A DNA stretch of 64,000 bases from Rhizophagus clarus (taxonomy: Eukaryota; Glomeromycota; Glomeromycetes; Glomerales; Glomeraceae), in contig BLAL01000030.1 of assembly GCA_015698045.1 (NCBI GenBank), positions 248,001 to 312,000 of the forward strand, in the 5' to 3' direction. Position numbers and translations under genes: made by a program. The stretch's first letter is position 1, and each line of letters begins with the position of its first letter. Of this stretch, positions 47,111 to 58,723 are shown in pieces. A model generated the notes under the pieces. That model ran no database searches. It was not told the DNA's origin and saw only the letters and a list, made by a program, of their open reading frames with translations.

Positions 47111-47151
47111 TTATGTCGGACAGGAAGATCATATGAGGTTACAAATGATCG
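47111..47151 (-). promoter_or_regulatory. Conserved upstream block of F-box copy 2
   Basis: It carries gtcggacaggaagatcat and acaaatgatcg, shared with four other copies. A gatcat...atgatc inverted pair sits inside. It lies about 88 bp before the ATG at 47023. Confidence 0.6.
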
Positions 47152-47496
47152 TTAAAGCTAGGTGCATGTGTCACAAGATGTATATTAATAAATCCTGGTG
47201 AAAATTCTGACATTTTTTTTTTCGATGTACTATATTTCTTATTTATTATATTTCAAGTATGTATAAATTTAATATCAAATAACGACTAAATGTATAGTAT
47301 CGCTAAATAATTTATTTGAATTAATAGTTTTTAAATTTGGCTCAATTGTTCTCAATATAAAAATATGAAAATGTTATTGGTTTATTATTAATTTATTGTA
47401 TTTATCATATTGTACAGTATATTTGCAAATCATGTTTCTCATATAGTTCATAATTTTTTTCGTTATAATATATATCATTCTTATTATCAAAGATTT

Positions 47497-47590
47497 AGTC
47501 AATAATTTATTTTATTAAGATATCCTTTTGTATTCTCAATTAGACTTGTAAAATATTTCCTGTAACACTTTTTTTAGCTTTTAAAATTTG
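47497..47590 (-). pseudogene. Isolated F-box family fragment
   Basis: attaagatatccttttgta, ctcaattagacttgt and agcttttaaaatttg match, in order, the middle of the cluster genes (compare 54990-55075 in copy 5). There are small indels and no open frame. The flanks do not match the family. A scrap of a lost copy. Confidence 0.65.
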
Positions 47591-48928
47591 TCATTATCAA
47601 AGTTTTATTCGTTTTCTTCATCAAATTTGTGATCTCGTAGTACTAAATTGCGTAACAATTTCCAAGGTATATTCTCTCTATTTTTTCTCCTATTTCATTT
47701 CTACCGAAGTAACAAAAGTATTAAATTATTAAGTATAATTAATAATTTTTATATTTCTATTTACTGTAACAGCTGGTTGAATGGAAATTCCTTCAATATG
47801 CTTTCGCAGTCATTTTTTTTTTGGATACGAAAAAATACTTTTAATTTATATACGATGTTGGAATTTTATAATTAAGCTATTAGTTTAGTGTAGGGATAGA
47901 CGTAGTTTATTTATTTTACCCGAACCTATTAAATTTATTTAGAAGGTTCTATGCATTTAAGTTTTGCACCAAAAAATTCTTAATAAAAGTGAGTATTATG
48001 TTATGGGATTAATTAAGCTCGGACTATTTTTGTTCTTTAATTCGTTTGATGCAACTGCGTCAGATGTGGCAAACGGATCTAGATCCGGGTCTGACCTTGC
48101 AACGAATGCAATTTCCAAAACGGATGATCATCCAATTGTTTTTTTTGTAATACCAAATGATTTTACAATATACTCTTATGTACTCTGGATTTAATTGCTT
48201 GTTTAAACGGATTTATTCTTAAACACAGATTTTTACTACGCCAAACCAAACTCTTAAAGACTTGTTTTAAGAATAATAATATTAAATCAATTTTATTACC
48301 ATTGATTAAAGATCAAAAGACCATTATCTAAAAAGAATGAAAATCTTATTACTTGTGATAATTCTGATGATATTATCATATAAAAAAGCTTCCGAGACTA
48401 TATCCAATTAACCTATAAAAACAAAGAAAATGAAAGAATAAAGGATAACTGAGAGAGAAAGAATGTGGGTAACTTTATACTTTCTATTTTACAGTATTTA
48501 TGATAAAAATCAGCCTGTCTCCAATGAAGTTGCCTAATTCAAAATTAAAACATCTATTGGTTATGCTTGATACTATTCATATATAATAAGTTTTTATTAT
48601 TGTTTTTTGTAGGTGTTATATCCAATATGAATACTGAAACCCAAAGTTTGATCCAATGTTTATGTTTTTCTGGCAAGAAACTAAATTTTCTTAAAGATCT
48701 GGAATTTGTTTCCTTTATTTCCTGCGAAATTTTACAGAGTTTATTTTGAATAATTTTTTACACTAACCTGGGTAAATCTGGGTATGAAGTTAAAAATTAT
48801 ACCATTAAATATATTAAATATAGCAGTAAATATCATAAAGATCATAGTAAAGACAGTATAACAACTTAATAATATTTATTCAAGATTTATTATAAATAAA
48901 AACAATAACTGAAAGAACAATTTTTAAA
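47591..48928. other. Spacer between F-box copies 2 and 3
   Basis: No gene supported. A GC-richer patch at 48040-48120 has ggatctagatcc. 48770-48850 resembles the 3' flank of copy 2. The small ORFs here (47648-47875, 47964-48194, 48567-48749) have no recognisable domain. Confidence 0.45.
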
Positions 48929-50443
48929 CTAAATATTTCCTTGAATCCATTTAAAATCTTCAAAAGTAATATTTTCTTCAACAAGAAAATCATGTTTATA
49001 GGTTTCAACAATTCCTTGTGTTTTATATTCTTTTATTAAATCAAAGTATTTGGCTGCAATTACAATACTAGCCGACCATTCATTATCCTGAATAGTTTGT
49101 AATGATATAGAACGTTTACTTTTCCAATTATCAAGGAAATATTTTAAAGATTCTAATTTAGGTGCTTCATGGAAATAGAATTTAAACTTAGACAAACCAA
49201 TCGGCGATGATTTAATTAGTATCTCAAATAAGTAATCCCAATTAAATATGTCACTATCACCATGCCAAATACTATTATCAAAAATAATGTATAGCCCATT
49301 TAAATATTGACAATTAATTAATAATTTTTCAAATTCTAAAATATTACGATTTCTAACCAATAATTTAAGATAATTGAGATTTCGACATTTACGATAAATA
49401 GTTTGAATAATTTTTTCATTATCAATCTCATTATGTAGTGTGTAACCAATACTTATTTCATTAAGATATCCATTTGTACTTTCAATTAGATTTGTTAAAA
49501 CTTTAATTGGAACACCTCTAGCTTTTAAAATTTGCAAGAATGGCAGAGATAAATTCTCTAAACAATTCCATGCCGTTCTGTCAAAGGGATAACACTTGCC
49601 CAATTCTAATTTTTTTAAATTTACAAATGATGATAGGATTTTTGTAATAGGTACTTTACCAATCATAAAATATTGAATAGTATCTGCGTGTTTAATCAAC
49701 GAATTTTCAATAATTTTACAAAATGATTCTTCATATTTTGAATAATTATCTATGGTTTGCAAACGAACATCAAATAATCTCTTGGAACTTTCGATCAATT
49801 TAACAATTCTATAATTGTTATTATTCATTTCAATAAAAAGTTCTAATTCCTTAATTGATTTGCAAATTTCTGTTAATCCGAACAAAACATTATCATTGAT
49901 GCGAGTATTACAGCTGAGAAATTCAAGCTCTGAAAAACAGTTCTTTGCTCCAGGAATAAGATGTAATTGATAATCAAATTTATCGGGTACATAAAGGTGC
50001 GTTATTCTTGTATTTTCATTGATAAAAAGATTAATTATTTCATTTCTAAGAATCGGAAATGATAATTCATCTGAAAATGCATCATCATCATCATCATAAT
50101 CAAGATTAAGAATAATAGCATCGATCAGTTTATTTAAATTACTTAAATTTAAATATCTACAAAAACTAATGTAATTGAAAAAAGGCTTTTGATAAACACT
50201 TGTAAAAATATCAACTCTTTGATTTTCTAAATATTTTCTTGACTCTTCCGAAAAATGTGATACGATTACATTTAATAGTAATAACTCTTTTTTTTCCGAA
50301 TATTTCCAAGGATCCCTCCATAAAATCGGAATGATTGTTTCACACCAAGCTTTATTAACCGTAAGACATGAAAGAAAGGTTTTTTTATTATCTTGTAATT
50401 CTTTGAAAATCAGGTAAAGAATATCTGCGTTTAATTTGGACAT
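48929..50443 (-). CDS. F-box/LRR-like protein, cluster copy 3
   Basis: 504 residues, single exon. F-box: LNADILYLIFKELQDNKKTF, then SCLTVNKAWCETIIPILWRD. An acidic insert (LDYDDDDDAFSDE, about residues 113-125) is unique to this copy. Family signatures are FINENTRITHLYVP, LIPGAKNCFSELEFLSC, VPITKILSSF, TAWNCLENLSLPFLQ and FEDFKWIQ at the end. Solenoid surface positions differ from copies 2, 5 and 6 more than the F-box does, as expected for target-binding divergence. The conserved upstream block lies at 50533-50588. Confidence 0.84.
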   Translation of the reverse strand: MSKLNADILYLIFKELQDNKKTFLSCLTVNKAWCETIIPILWRDPWKYSEKKELLLLNVIVSHFSEESRKYLENQRVDIFTSVYQKPFFNYISFCRYLNLSNLNKLIDAIILNLDYDDDDDAFSDELSFPILRNEIINLFINENTRITHLYVPDKFDYQLHLIPGAKNCFSELEFLSCNTRINDNVLFGLTEICKSIKELELFIEMNNNNYRIVKLIESSKRLFDVRLQTIDNYSKYEESFCKIIENSLIKHADTIQYFMIGKVPITKILSSFVNLKKLELGKCYPFDRTAWNCLENLSLPFLQILKARGVPIKVLTNLIESTNGYLNEISIGYTLHNEIDNEKIIQTIYRKCRNLNYLKLLVRNRNILEFEKLLINCQYLNGLYIIFDNSIWHGDSDIFNWDYLFEILIKSSPIGLSKFKFYFHEAPKLESLKYFLDNWKSKRSISLQTIQDNEWSASIVIAAKYFDLIKEYKTQGIVETYKHDFLVEENITFEDFKWIQGNI

Positions 50444-50532
50444 TTTTGTCTGAAAAAAAAAAAAAATACAGTATATGCAAAGTATATGTAAAATAAAACT
50501 TTATTTGGTTCAAATGACACAATATTTATGCA

Positions 50533-50588
50533 TTTTATGTCGTACAGAAAGATCATGGGGGTCATAATTTACAAATGATCGGCAAGAT
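50533..50588 (-). promoter_or_regulatory. Conserved upstream block of F-box copy 3
   Basis: ttttatgtcgtacagaaaga, tcatgg and acaaatgatcggcaagat, about 90 bp before the ATG at 50443. It has a few extra bases between the two halves compared with other copies. Confidence 0.6.
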
Positions 50589-52070
50589 TTTTTTTTTTTA
50601 CAATGATATGTCGATATATCATATATGAATAAACAAATAAAATCCAAGATTTTATATTAGTTTATTTACAATTTTGTACAAAGTTTATTCAAGAAGGATA
50701 GTTTCTTAAGTTAAAAAATGAATTCTTTTTGTTAAATATTACGGAAGTCCATATTTTGTGGAAAATGGTGTTACTATAATCTACTATGATGCATTATAAA
50801 CTTTCTGAAAACGTTTAAATTCGTGATAAATCATGGTCCGACAGTATATATATGGCTTTTAGTGTGATTTAATATTACTATAGTAGTCTACACGCAGTTA
50901 CTGCGCATTAAGACGATCGTTATTAAAATTTACTAAGTCGTAAACAAATAGAATCTATTTACTAATGAATTAGTAAATATATCGTAAAAGTTTGTAAAAA
51001 CACTTTAATAATTTAGTAAATTATATAATAGGTGTATCACTTATATCATAAAATCTATTATTGTAATTAAAAATATTTTGTAGTTTAGCAAAATATAGAA
51101 TCTTTGTAGAAATAGTATAAATTTACACTAATCATACTTACAACCATGTGTAAAACGTACAATATTAGCGGTATTAACTACGCCAATAGAAAGTTGTTGA
51201 TAATATTGCACATATAATTCGTTATTTTATCAGATTTGGCGAATTCTTCAAAATAATAAATGAATATCATAAAACTAAGATAATACCTTTTTTGAAAATT
51301 TAATAATATTGATTCTTTTGTATTCTGTAATTTTAATATATTCGGCCGGTGAATAAGCTATAAGAATCGATTAAATAGGAGATGATATGATCACCATCAC
51401 CTCATACCTTTGTCATAAATTAAACGATAGATTTATATTACCCAACATAAAGAAGGAATAGAATAAGGGAAGAATCGTGTAAGATAAAAATTAAAACTCT
51501 GGAATGAGAAAAAAGAATGGATGTTAAAAGACTCAATGTTCATCGATAAATCAAGCGAAAAACTAATAAGCTTGGAAAATTTTAAACACTTCGAGGCTAA
51601 AACCATTGCAAATAAATGATTTGAACGCGTACTTAAAAACAGCGTTAAACATACTATTCGATAAACCGAAAGAAGTAAAATTTAATAAGTTTGATATCGT
51701 AAAAGAATTTACCATAGAAATGATTTTATTAGGGATAAAAAATTATTCATGAAATTTAACCCTTTGTATAACGGGTTGGATAAATTATATCAAATGTACA
51801 TATAATTGGATTACACAATCTAATAAAGTGTACCATTTAAAAAATTTTACAACAAATATTGTACAATTAATTTGTCATTTACATTTACGCACATTGTATA
51901 TTTATGAAAAACAAGTTAGAATTATATTTCCCACATTTTAATTAGATAGATGCCTAAATATTTTATGGATTTGTTAATTCATATAATTTACTATAATAAA
52001 TTGTTTTCATGACATATAAAGACTATAAAAAGCATAATTACACAAAGTATGTAAAAAAAAAATTTGTAAA
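50589..52070. other. Spacer between F-box copies 3 and 4
   Basis: No gene. The end of the spacer (51950-51990, tgcctaaatattttatgga, then ttgttaattc) is the family 3' flank, also seen at about 54339, 56551 and 59174. The rest is AT-rich with no structure found. Confidence 0.5.
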
Positions 52071-53534
52071 TTAAATATTTTCTTGGATCCATTCGAAATC
52101 TTCAAAAGTAATACTTTTTCTTAAAAGATGATTATAGTCATACTTTTTGATAATTCCTTGTGCTTTATATTCTTCTAATAAATCAAAATATTGCATTTCA
52201 ATTTCATTACAAATCCCAAAACTATTATCTTGGATGATTTGTAATAACATAGAACGTTTACCTTTCCAATCATCAAAAAATGATTTTAAAGATTTGAATT
52301 TAGGTGGCTTATGAAAATAAAACTTAAATAAATTGGTTGGTGATGATCTAATCAAGACTTCAAATAAAAGCTCCCAATTAAATTTATTATTAAACCAAAT
52401 ATCATTATCGATAATAATGCATAACCCATCTATATATTGACAATTATTTAATAATTTCTCAAATTCTAAAATATTGCGATTTCTAACCGTTAGTTTAAGA
52501 TATTTGAGATTTAGGCATTTTTGATAAATTGTTTGAATAATTTTTTCATTACCAATCTCATCATGGTGTATGTATCCAATACTTATTTCATTAAGAGATC
52601 CATTTGTATTTTTAATTATACTTGTTAAACCTTGTATTGGAACACATCTAGTTTTTAAGCTTTGTAAAAATGGTAGTGATAAATCCTCTAAATATCTCCA
52701 CATACCTCTATATGCAATGCCATCCAATTCTAATCTATTTAAATTTGTAAGATATGAAAGAATTTTTGTAGTAGGTTGGTTATTAGTTATCTTAAAATTC
52801 TGTATAGTATTTGCATGTTTAATTAACGAATTTTCAAGAATTTTACAAAATGGTTCATCAGATTCTATTGAAGACCACTTGGTTAGCAAGTGAACTTTAA
52901 ATAATTTTTTGGGTGTTTTAACTAATTTAACAATTTCATAATTGCTACCCTTTTCAATAATAAATTCTAATTCTTTAATAGATTTGCATATTTCTATTAT
53001 TCCAAACAAAATATCATTCTTGATGGAAGTACTACAGCTGAGAAATTCAAGTTCTGAAAAACAGCTTTTGGCTTCAGGAATATGATGTAATTGATAATCA
53101 AATTGATAAGGTATATAAAGGTGACTGAATCTTGTATTTTCATTGATAAAAAGATTAATTATTTCTTTTTTAACAATTAAAAATATATCTTTATCATGTA
53201 TATCAATAGCACTGATCAGTTCATTTAAATTAATAAAATTTAAATATTTACAAAAACTAATGTAATCAAAAAAAGGTCTTTGATAATTTGTCAAAAAATC
53301 AACTCCTTTACTTAATAGATTCTTTCTTGACTCATCTGATAAATGTGAAATTATTACATTTAATAGTAGATCGTTTCCTTTCGAATATTTCCAAGGATCT
53401 TCCCATAAAATTGGAACGGTTATTTCACACCAAACCTTATTCACTGTAAGACATGAAAGTAAGGTTTCAATATTTTGTAATTCTTTCAATTCTTTTGAAA
53501 TTAGGTAAAGAATATCTTCGTTCAATTTGAACAT
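52071..53534 (-). CDS. F-box/LRR-like protein, cluster copy 4
   Basis: 487 residues, the most divergent member of the run. F-box: LNEDILYLISKELKELQNIE, then LLSCLTVNKVWCEITVPILW. Signatures: FINENTRFSHLYIPYQFDYQ, HIPEAKSCFSELEFLSC, QPTTKILSYLTNL, MWRYLEDLSLPFLQ in place of WNCLENLSLP, and FEDFEWIQENI. It is shortened in the linker after the F-box. The conserved upstream block lies at 53650-53695. The role as an SCF adaptor is inferred from the F-box alone. Confidence 0.83.
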   Translation of the reverse strand: MFKLNEDILYLISKELKELQNIETLLSCLTVNKVWCEITVPILWEDPWKYSKGNDLLLNVIISHLSDESRKNLLSKGVDFLTNYQRPFFDYISFCKYLNFINLNELISAIDIHDKDIFLIVKKEIINLFINENTRFSHLYIPYQFDYQLHHIPEAKSCFSELEFLSCSTSIKNDILFGIIEICKSIKELEFIIEKGSNYEIVKLVKTPKKLFKVHLLTKWSSIESDEPFCKILENSLIKHANTIQNFKITNNQPTTKILSYLTNLNRLELDGIAYRGMWRYLEDLSLPFLQSLKTRCVPIQGLTSIIKNTNGSLNEISIGYIHHDEIGNEKIIQTIYQKCLNLKYLKLTVRNRNILEFEKLLNNCQYIDGLCIIIDNDIWFNNKFNWELLFEVLIRSSPTNLFKFYFHKPPKFKSLKSFFDDWKGKRSMLLQIIQDNSFGICNEIEMQYFDLLEEYKAQGIIKKYDYNHLLRKSITFEDFEWIQENI

Positions 53535-53649
53535 TTTATTAAAAAAAAGAGTTTTTATTAATAAGTCAAGTTACACGCAAAATGTGACATAATATTTATA
53601 TTTTTTAAAAAAGAAAAAAGAAAAAAAAAAAACTCTCTTTTTATATAAT

Positions 53650-53695
53650 TCATGTCGTACAGGAAGATCATGTGGTCACAAATCATCGGCAATAT
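53650..53695 (-). promoter_or_regulatory. Conserved upstream block of F-box copy 4
   Basis: catgtcgtacaggaagatca, tgtggtcacaaatcatcggc and aatatttt, about 115 bp before the ATG at 53534. One change breaks the atgatc half. Confidence 0.6.
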
Positions 53696-54471
53696 TTTGG
53701 CGTGTAACCTTTCTAACCCACTGAATTGTGCATCACATAATATAATGTATAATTTTTATAATTCATGGTAATTTCATTGAAAATTTTTCAATATACGTTC
53801 TCATATACTATACGTAATTTGGCGTCAAATGATAAATATAAATAATTTATTTAAAAGAGTAGTTTTTTAAAATTGTTTATGGCAATTAAAAGCAAATTAA
53901 TTGATTTCCTACTCGGTCCAGTTTGGATATTTTTATGATACAGAGATAAGGTCGCCCCAATTTAATTGTTTCTTTAAGGTCCGGATTTTATGAAAAGTTC
54001 GAGGGGGAAGGAAGGGTTTACAATAAACGAACATACATAAAAATCTGGAAATTTCAGTAAAATATAATTTGAATTTAGAGGACGCGTTTAAACATATATA
54101 ATTATTCTATGTTTATTTCAGTTCAGATTTTTGCGAAAATAGAGGGGGGCGGTGTAGGTTAAACAAATCGGAGCGGCTTAAAGAATTCAAATATTGTCTA
54201 TTACTGGGTTTTCAATATGATAGCAAATAAAAAAAAAATAATATACTACTTTGAAAATTGAATTTGTTAATTTAAAATTATGTACAATTAATTAAAATCA
54301 TATCGTATATTTATTTATTCGAATAATATTAATTAGATGCCCAAATATTTTATGGATTCACAATTTATTATAGCAATCATAGTAAATATTAAAATATTAC
54401 AAAGATAATAATGAACTATATTACTATGATATATAAAGACAATAATGAAAAGAATTGTTATATAAATCACA
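53696..54471. other. Spacer between F-box copies 4 and 5
   Basis: No gene. 53890-54010 (gatttcctactcggtccagtt, then ataaggtcgcccc) recurs near 56350 and 58420, and the 3' flank of copy 5 starts at about 54339. Part of the duplicated unit. Confidence 0.5.
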
Positions 54472-55950
54472 TTAGATTTCTTGAATCCATTCAAAATCTT
54501 CAAAAAATATACTTTCATCCAGAAGATTACTATGGTTATACTTTTTGACAATTCCTTGTGCTTTATATTCTTTTATTAACTCAAAGTATATCATTCCAAA
54601 TTCAAAACAAACACCCCAATCACAATCCTGAATGGTTTGTAGCAGCATAGAACGTTTACCTTTCCAATTATCAAAAAATAATTCTAAAGACTTTAATTTA
54701 GGTGCTTCATAAAAATAGAATTTAAACTTAAACAAATTAATTGGCGACGATCTAATTAAAGCTTCAAATAAAAGATTCCAGTTAAATGTGTGATCACCAT
54801 CATCAAACCAAATATCATTTTCGATAATAATGTATAACCCATTTAAATATTGACAATTAATTAATAATTTTTCAAATTCTAAAATATTACAACTTCTAAC
54901 CATTAGTTTAAGGTATTTAAGATTTGGACATTTTTGATAGATAGCTTGAATTATTTTTTCATTATCATTCTCATTATGGAATATGTAGTCAATATTTATC
55001 TCATTAAGGTATCCTTTTGTACTCTCAATTAGACTTGTTAAAACTTTGATTGAAACACGTTCAGCTTTTAAAGTTTGTAAGAGTGGCAAAGATAAATTCT
55101 CTAAACAATTCCATGTACTTTTGTTAGAAATATATCCCAATTCTAATCTAATTAAATTTTCAAAAGATGAAAGAATTTTTGTAGTAGGTTCCTCAGTTAT
55201 CATAAAGTCTTGAATAGTAATTGCATGTTTAATAAATGAATTTTCAAGAACTTTACAAAATGATAATGATGAATCATTTTTTAAATGTCCATTGATTATC
55301 AAACGAACATTAAATAATTTCTTGGAACTTTCAACTAATTTAGCAATTCCATAATTGTTATCTTTTCCAATAAAAAGTTCTAATTCTTTAATTGATTGGC
55401 ATATTTCTGTTAATCCGAACAAAATATCATCATTGATACAAGTATTACAACTGAGAAATTCAAGTTCTGAAAAACAGCTTTTGGCTCCAGGGATAAGATG
55501 TAATTGATAATCAAATTGATAAGGTATATCAAGGTGTGTTATTCTTGTATTTTCATTGATGAAAAGGTTTATTATTTCTTTTCTAACAGTTGAAAATACA
55601 TCAGTATTATTATTAATATCATTAATAGCGCTGATCAGATCATTTAAACAAAATAAACTTAAATGTCTACAAAAACTGATGTAATTAAATAAAGGCCTTT
55701 GATAAACATTTGTCAAAATGTTAAACCCTTTATTTTTTAAATTATTTCTTGACTCTTCCGACAAATGTAAAATGATTACATTCAGCAATAACTTCTCTCT
55801 CTTCAAATATTTCCAAGGATCTTTCCATAAAATTGGAATGATTAATTCACACCAGGTTTTATTAACCGTAAGACATGAAAGAAAGGTTTTTTTATTATCC
55901 TGTAATTCTTTGAAGATCAGGTAAAGAATATCTCCGTTTAATTTGAACAT
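54472..55950 (-). CDS. F-box/LRR-like protein, cluster copy 5
   Basis: 492 residues. F-box: LNGDILYLIFKELQDNKKTF, then SCLTVNKTWCELIIPILWKD. The solenoid holds FINENTRITHLDIPYQFDYQ, LIPGAKSCFSELEFLSC, EPTTKILSSFENLIRLELGY and STWNCLENLSLPLLQ, with the tail FEDFEWIQ. By eye it is closest to copies 2 and 6, sharing long identical DNA blocks with each (for example the region 54690-55200), which suggests recent duplication or gene conversion. The conserved upstream block lies at 56031-56077. Confidence 0.85.
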   Translation of the reverse strand: MFKLNGDILYLIFKELQDNKKTFLSCLTVNKTWCELIIPILWKDPWKYLKREKLLLNVIILHLSEESRNNLKNKGFNILTNVYQRPLFNYISFCRHLSLFCLNDLISAINDINNNTDVFSTVRKEIINLFINENTRITHLDIPYQFDYQLHLIPGAKSCFSELEFLSCNTCINDDILFGLTEICQSIKELELFIGKDNNYGIAKLVESSKKLFNVRLIINGHLKNDSSLSFCKVLENSFIKHAITIQDFMITEEPTTKILSSFENLIRLELGYISNKSTWNCLENLSLPLLQTLKAERVSIKVLTSLIESTKGYLNEINIDYIFHNENDNEKIIQAIYQKCPNLKYLKLMVRSCNILEFEKLLINCQYLNGLYIIIENDIWFDDGDHTFNWNLLFEALIRSSPINLFKFKFYFYEAPKLKSLELFFDNWKGKRSMLLQTIQDCDWGVCFEFGMIYFELIKEYKAQGIVKKYNHSNLLDESIFFEDFEWIQEI

Positions 55951-56030
55951 ACTTTATTTAAGGAAATAAAAGCTTTTTTGGTTAAGTTGTGCACAAATGA
56001 ACGTTCGAATGGCACAAATATTTATATGTT

Positions 56031-56077
56031 TTATGTCGTACAGGAAGATCTCACAGGTCACAAATGATCGGCAAGAT
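56031..56077 (-). promoter_or_regulatory. Conserved upstream block of F-box copy 5
   Basis: ttatgtcgtacaggaagatc, then ggtcacaaatgatcggcaag, about 80 bp before the ATG at 55950. The central catatg is replaced by tcacag. Confidence 0.62.
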
Positions 56078-56652
56078 TTTTGCAGAATATTTGTCCTTTC
56101 TATTAAATTTTGCAGAATTGTGTATCACATAATATATAATATAACGTATAATTTTGATAAATTTTGTAAATCCCATTGAGCCTTTTTACCTAAACAGTTT
56201 TCAATATATTCACTATTATGCTCTCATATACGCAATTTGGTGTCAAATGATAAACCGTGTTGTTCTCGTTTTTAAGCATAAATAATTTATTTGAACAAAA
56301 TATCAGTTAATATTTTAACCGATTAGCAGCTCGTAATTGAGAGCAAATTAATTGGTTTCCTATTCGGCCCAGTTTGGTCATTTTTATATTATTATTATGA
56401 TACAAAGACAACCAAATATTGCTTATAGTGTTTTATTTTTATTGAAAATCAAGGTAATGAACAGTTAAACTACTATAAATCTGAATAATGTACATTTAAT
56501 TCTTAATACTTTATTTGTACAAATAATAATTCCTGTATAGTTTTAATTAGGTACCCAAATGTTTTATGGATTCATAATTTATTATAGTAAATAGTATAAG
56601 GACAATGATGAAAAGCATTATTATATAAATTACTTAAAAAACAATTTATATA
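56078..56652. other. Spacer between F-box copies 5 and 6
   Basis: No gene. It shares ttcctattcggcccagtttgg (about 56358) and the 3' flank word aaatgttttatggattc (about 56557) with other spacers, so it belongs to the duplicated unit. Confidence 0.5.
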
Positions 56653-58134
56653 TTAATTATTTTCATGAATCCATTCAAAATCTTCAAAAGTATTACTTTC
56701 ATTCAGAAGATTACTATGGTCATACTTTTTGACGATTCCTCGTGTTTTAAATTCATCTATTAAATCGAAATGCTCCATTTCAATTCCAAAAAAAACTCCC
56801 CAACTATAATCTTGAATGGTTTGTAATAGCATAGAACGTTTACCTTTCCAATTATCAAGAAATAATTTTAACGATTCTAATTTAGGTGCTTCATAAAAAT
56901 AGAATTTAAACTTGAATAAATTAATTGGTGACGATCTAATTAAAGCTTCAAATAAAAGATTCCAATTAAATATGTGATCACCACCATCAAACCAAATATC
57001 ATTTTCGATAATAATATATAACCCATTTAAATATTGACAATTAATTAATAATTTTTCAAATTCTAAAATATTACAACTTCTAATCATTAGTTTAAGGTAA
57101 TTGAGATTTGGACATTTTTGATAAATGGTTCGAATTATTTTTTCATTATCATTATTAGTATGGAATATGTAGTCAATATCTATTTCACTAAGGTATCCTT
57201 TCGTATTCTTAATTATACTTGTTAAAACTTTTACTGGAACACTTCTAGTTTTTAAAGTTTGTAAGAGTGGTAGAGACAAATTCTCTAAACAATTCCATGT
57301 ACTTTTGTTAGAGGTATATCCCAATTCTAATCTGATTAAATTTTCAAAAGATGAAAGAATTTTTGTAGTAGGTTGCTCGGTTATCATAAAGTATTGCATA
57401 TTAATTGCATGTTTAATCAACGAATTTTCAAGAACTTTACAAAATGATAATAAATCTTTTTTTAAATCTCCATTGATTAGCAAATGAACATTAGATAATT
57501 TATTGGGACTTTCAATTAATTTAGCAATTCCATAATTGTTGTTATCCTTTCCAATAAAAAGTTCTAATTCTTTAATAGATTTGCATAATTCTGTTAATCC
57601 AAATAAAATATCATCATTTATACAAGTACTACAGCTGAGAAATTCAAGTTCTGATAAACAGCTTTTGGCTCCAGGAATAAGATGTAATTGATAATCGAAT
57701 TGATAAGGTATAATAAGGTGTGTTATTCTTGTATTTTCATTGATGAAAAGGTTAATTATTTCTTTTCTAACAGTTGAAAATACATCAGTATTATTATTAA
57801 AATCATTAATAGCGCTGATTAGTTCATTTAAACTATTTAAACTTAAATGTCTACAACAACTAATATAATTAAATAAAGGCCTTTGATAAGCATTTGACAA
57901 AATATTAGCTCCTTGATTTCTTAAATTGTTTTTTGACTCATCTGATAAATGTGAAATGATTACACTTAATAGTAATCCTTTTTCTTTCACACATTTCCAA
58001 GGATCTTTCCATAAAATAGGAATGATTAATTCACACCAGGTTTTATTAACCGTAAGACATAAAAGTAACGTTTTTTTATTATCTTGTAATTCTTTGAAAA
58101 TCAGGTAAAGAATATCTCCGTTTAATTTAGACAT
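56653..58134 (-). CDS. F-box/LRR-like protein, cluster copy 6
   Basis: 493 residues. F-box: LNGDILYLIFKELQDNKKTL, then LCLTVNKTWCELIIPILWKD. Signatures: FINENTRITHLIIPYQFDYQ, LIPGAKSCLSELEFLSC, QPTTKILSSFENLIRLELGY, STWNCLENLSLPLLQ and the tail FEDFEWIHENN. Nearest to copy 5. Most-upstream intact member; the truncated copy 7 lies 1.2 kb further upstream. The conserved block lies at 58201-58248, about 70 bp before the start. Confidence 0.85.
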   Translation of the reverse strand: MSKLNGDILYLIFKELQDNKKTLLLCLTVNKTWCELIIPILWKDPWKCVKEKGLLLSVIISHLSDESKNNLRNQGANILSNAYQRPLFNYISCCRHLSLNSLNELISAINDFNNNTDVFSTVRKEIINLFINENTRITHLIIPYQFDYQLHLIPGAKSCLSELEFLSCSTCINDDILFGLTELCKSIKELELFIGKDNNNYGIAKLIESPNKLSNVHLLINGDLKKDLLSFCKVLENSLIKHAINMQYFMITEQPTTKILSSFENLIRLELGYTSNKSTWNCLENLSLPLLQTLKTRSVPVKVLTSIIKNTKGYLSEIDIDYIFHTNNDNEKIIRTIYQKCPNLNYLKLMIRSCNILEFEKLLINCQYLNGLYIIIENDIWFDGGDHIFNWNLLFEALIRSSPINLFKFKFYFYEAPKLESLKLFLDNWKGKRSMLLQTIQDYSWGVFFGIEMEHFDLIDEFKTRGIVKKYDHSNLLNESNTFEDFEWIHENN

Positions 58135-58200
58135 ATCTTATTAAAAAGAAAACTTTATCTGGTTAGGTTGGACCGTTCAAATGACACAATATTTATATGT

Positions 58201-58248
58201 TTCAAGTCGTACAGGAAGATCATATGGGTCACAAATGATCGGCAGGAT
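58201..58248 (-). promoter_or_regulatory. Conserved upstream block of F-box copy 6
   Basis: aagtcgtacaggaagatcat, then atgggtcacaaatgatcggc, the clearest copy. The imperfect palindrome gatcatatg...aaatgatc is complete here. Confidence 0.65.
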
Positions 58249-58723
58249 TTTTGCATGTATCACAAATTTTTCAATATATTCATTATTATGCAATTTGGTG
58301 CCAAATGATAAAATGTGTTTGCCTCGCTTTTTAAGCATAAATAATTTGTTTGAACAGTAGTAATTTTTTAAAATTTTAACTGATAAGTAGTTGTTCGTAA
58401 TTGAAAACAAATTATTCGGCCCAGTTTAGATAGTATTATTATGATACAAAGATAATGATAAATCCAAATATTATTTATATTGTTTAACTGTTTATTAAGC
58501 TGTTCCAACTTGATTGTTTTAACGTCCAGATTTTGAGTAATGTTTGAGGGGAAGGGGTTCTAAATAAACAAACAAACATAATTAAACTTTGGAAAATTTG
58601 GGAAATTTTGGAAAATTTTAAGAAAATTACAATTTTAATTTAGAGGGGGCATTTAAACATAAACATCATTATATATTTATTATGATTTAAATTTTTAAAA
58701 TTTAAATTTTTAAAAAATAGAAG

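Noticed and set aside
52570-52893. Antisense ORFs within the F-box cluster (also at 46164, 55718, 57305, 57926)
   Set aside because: They sit opposite conserved coding sequence and recur with it; no independent signals.
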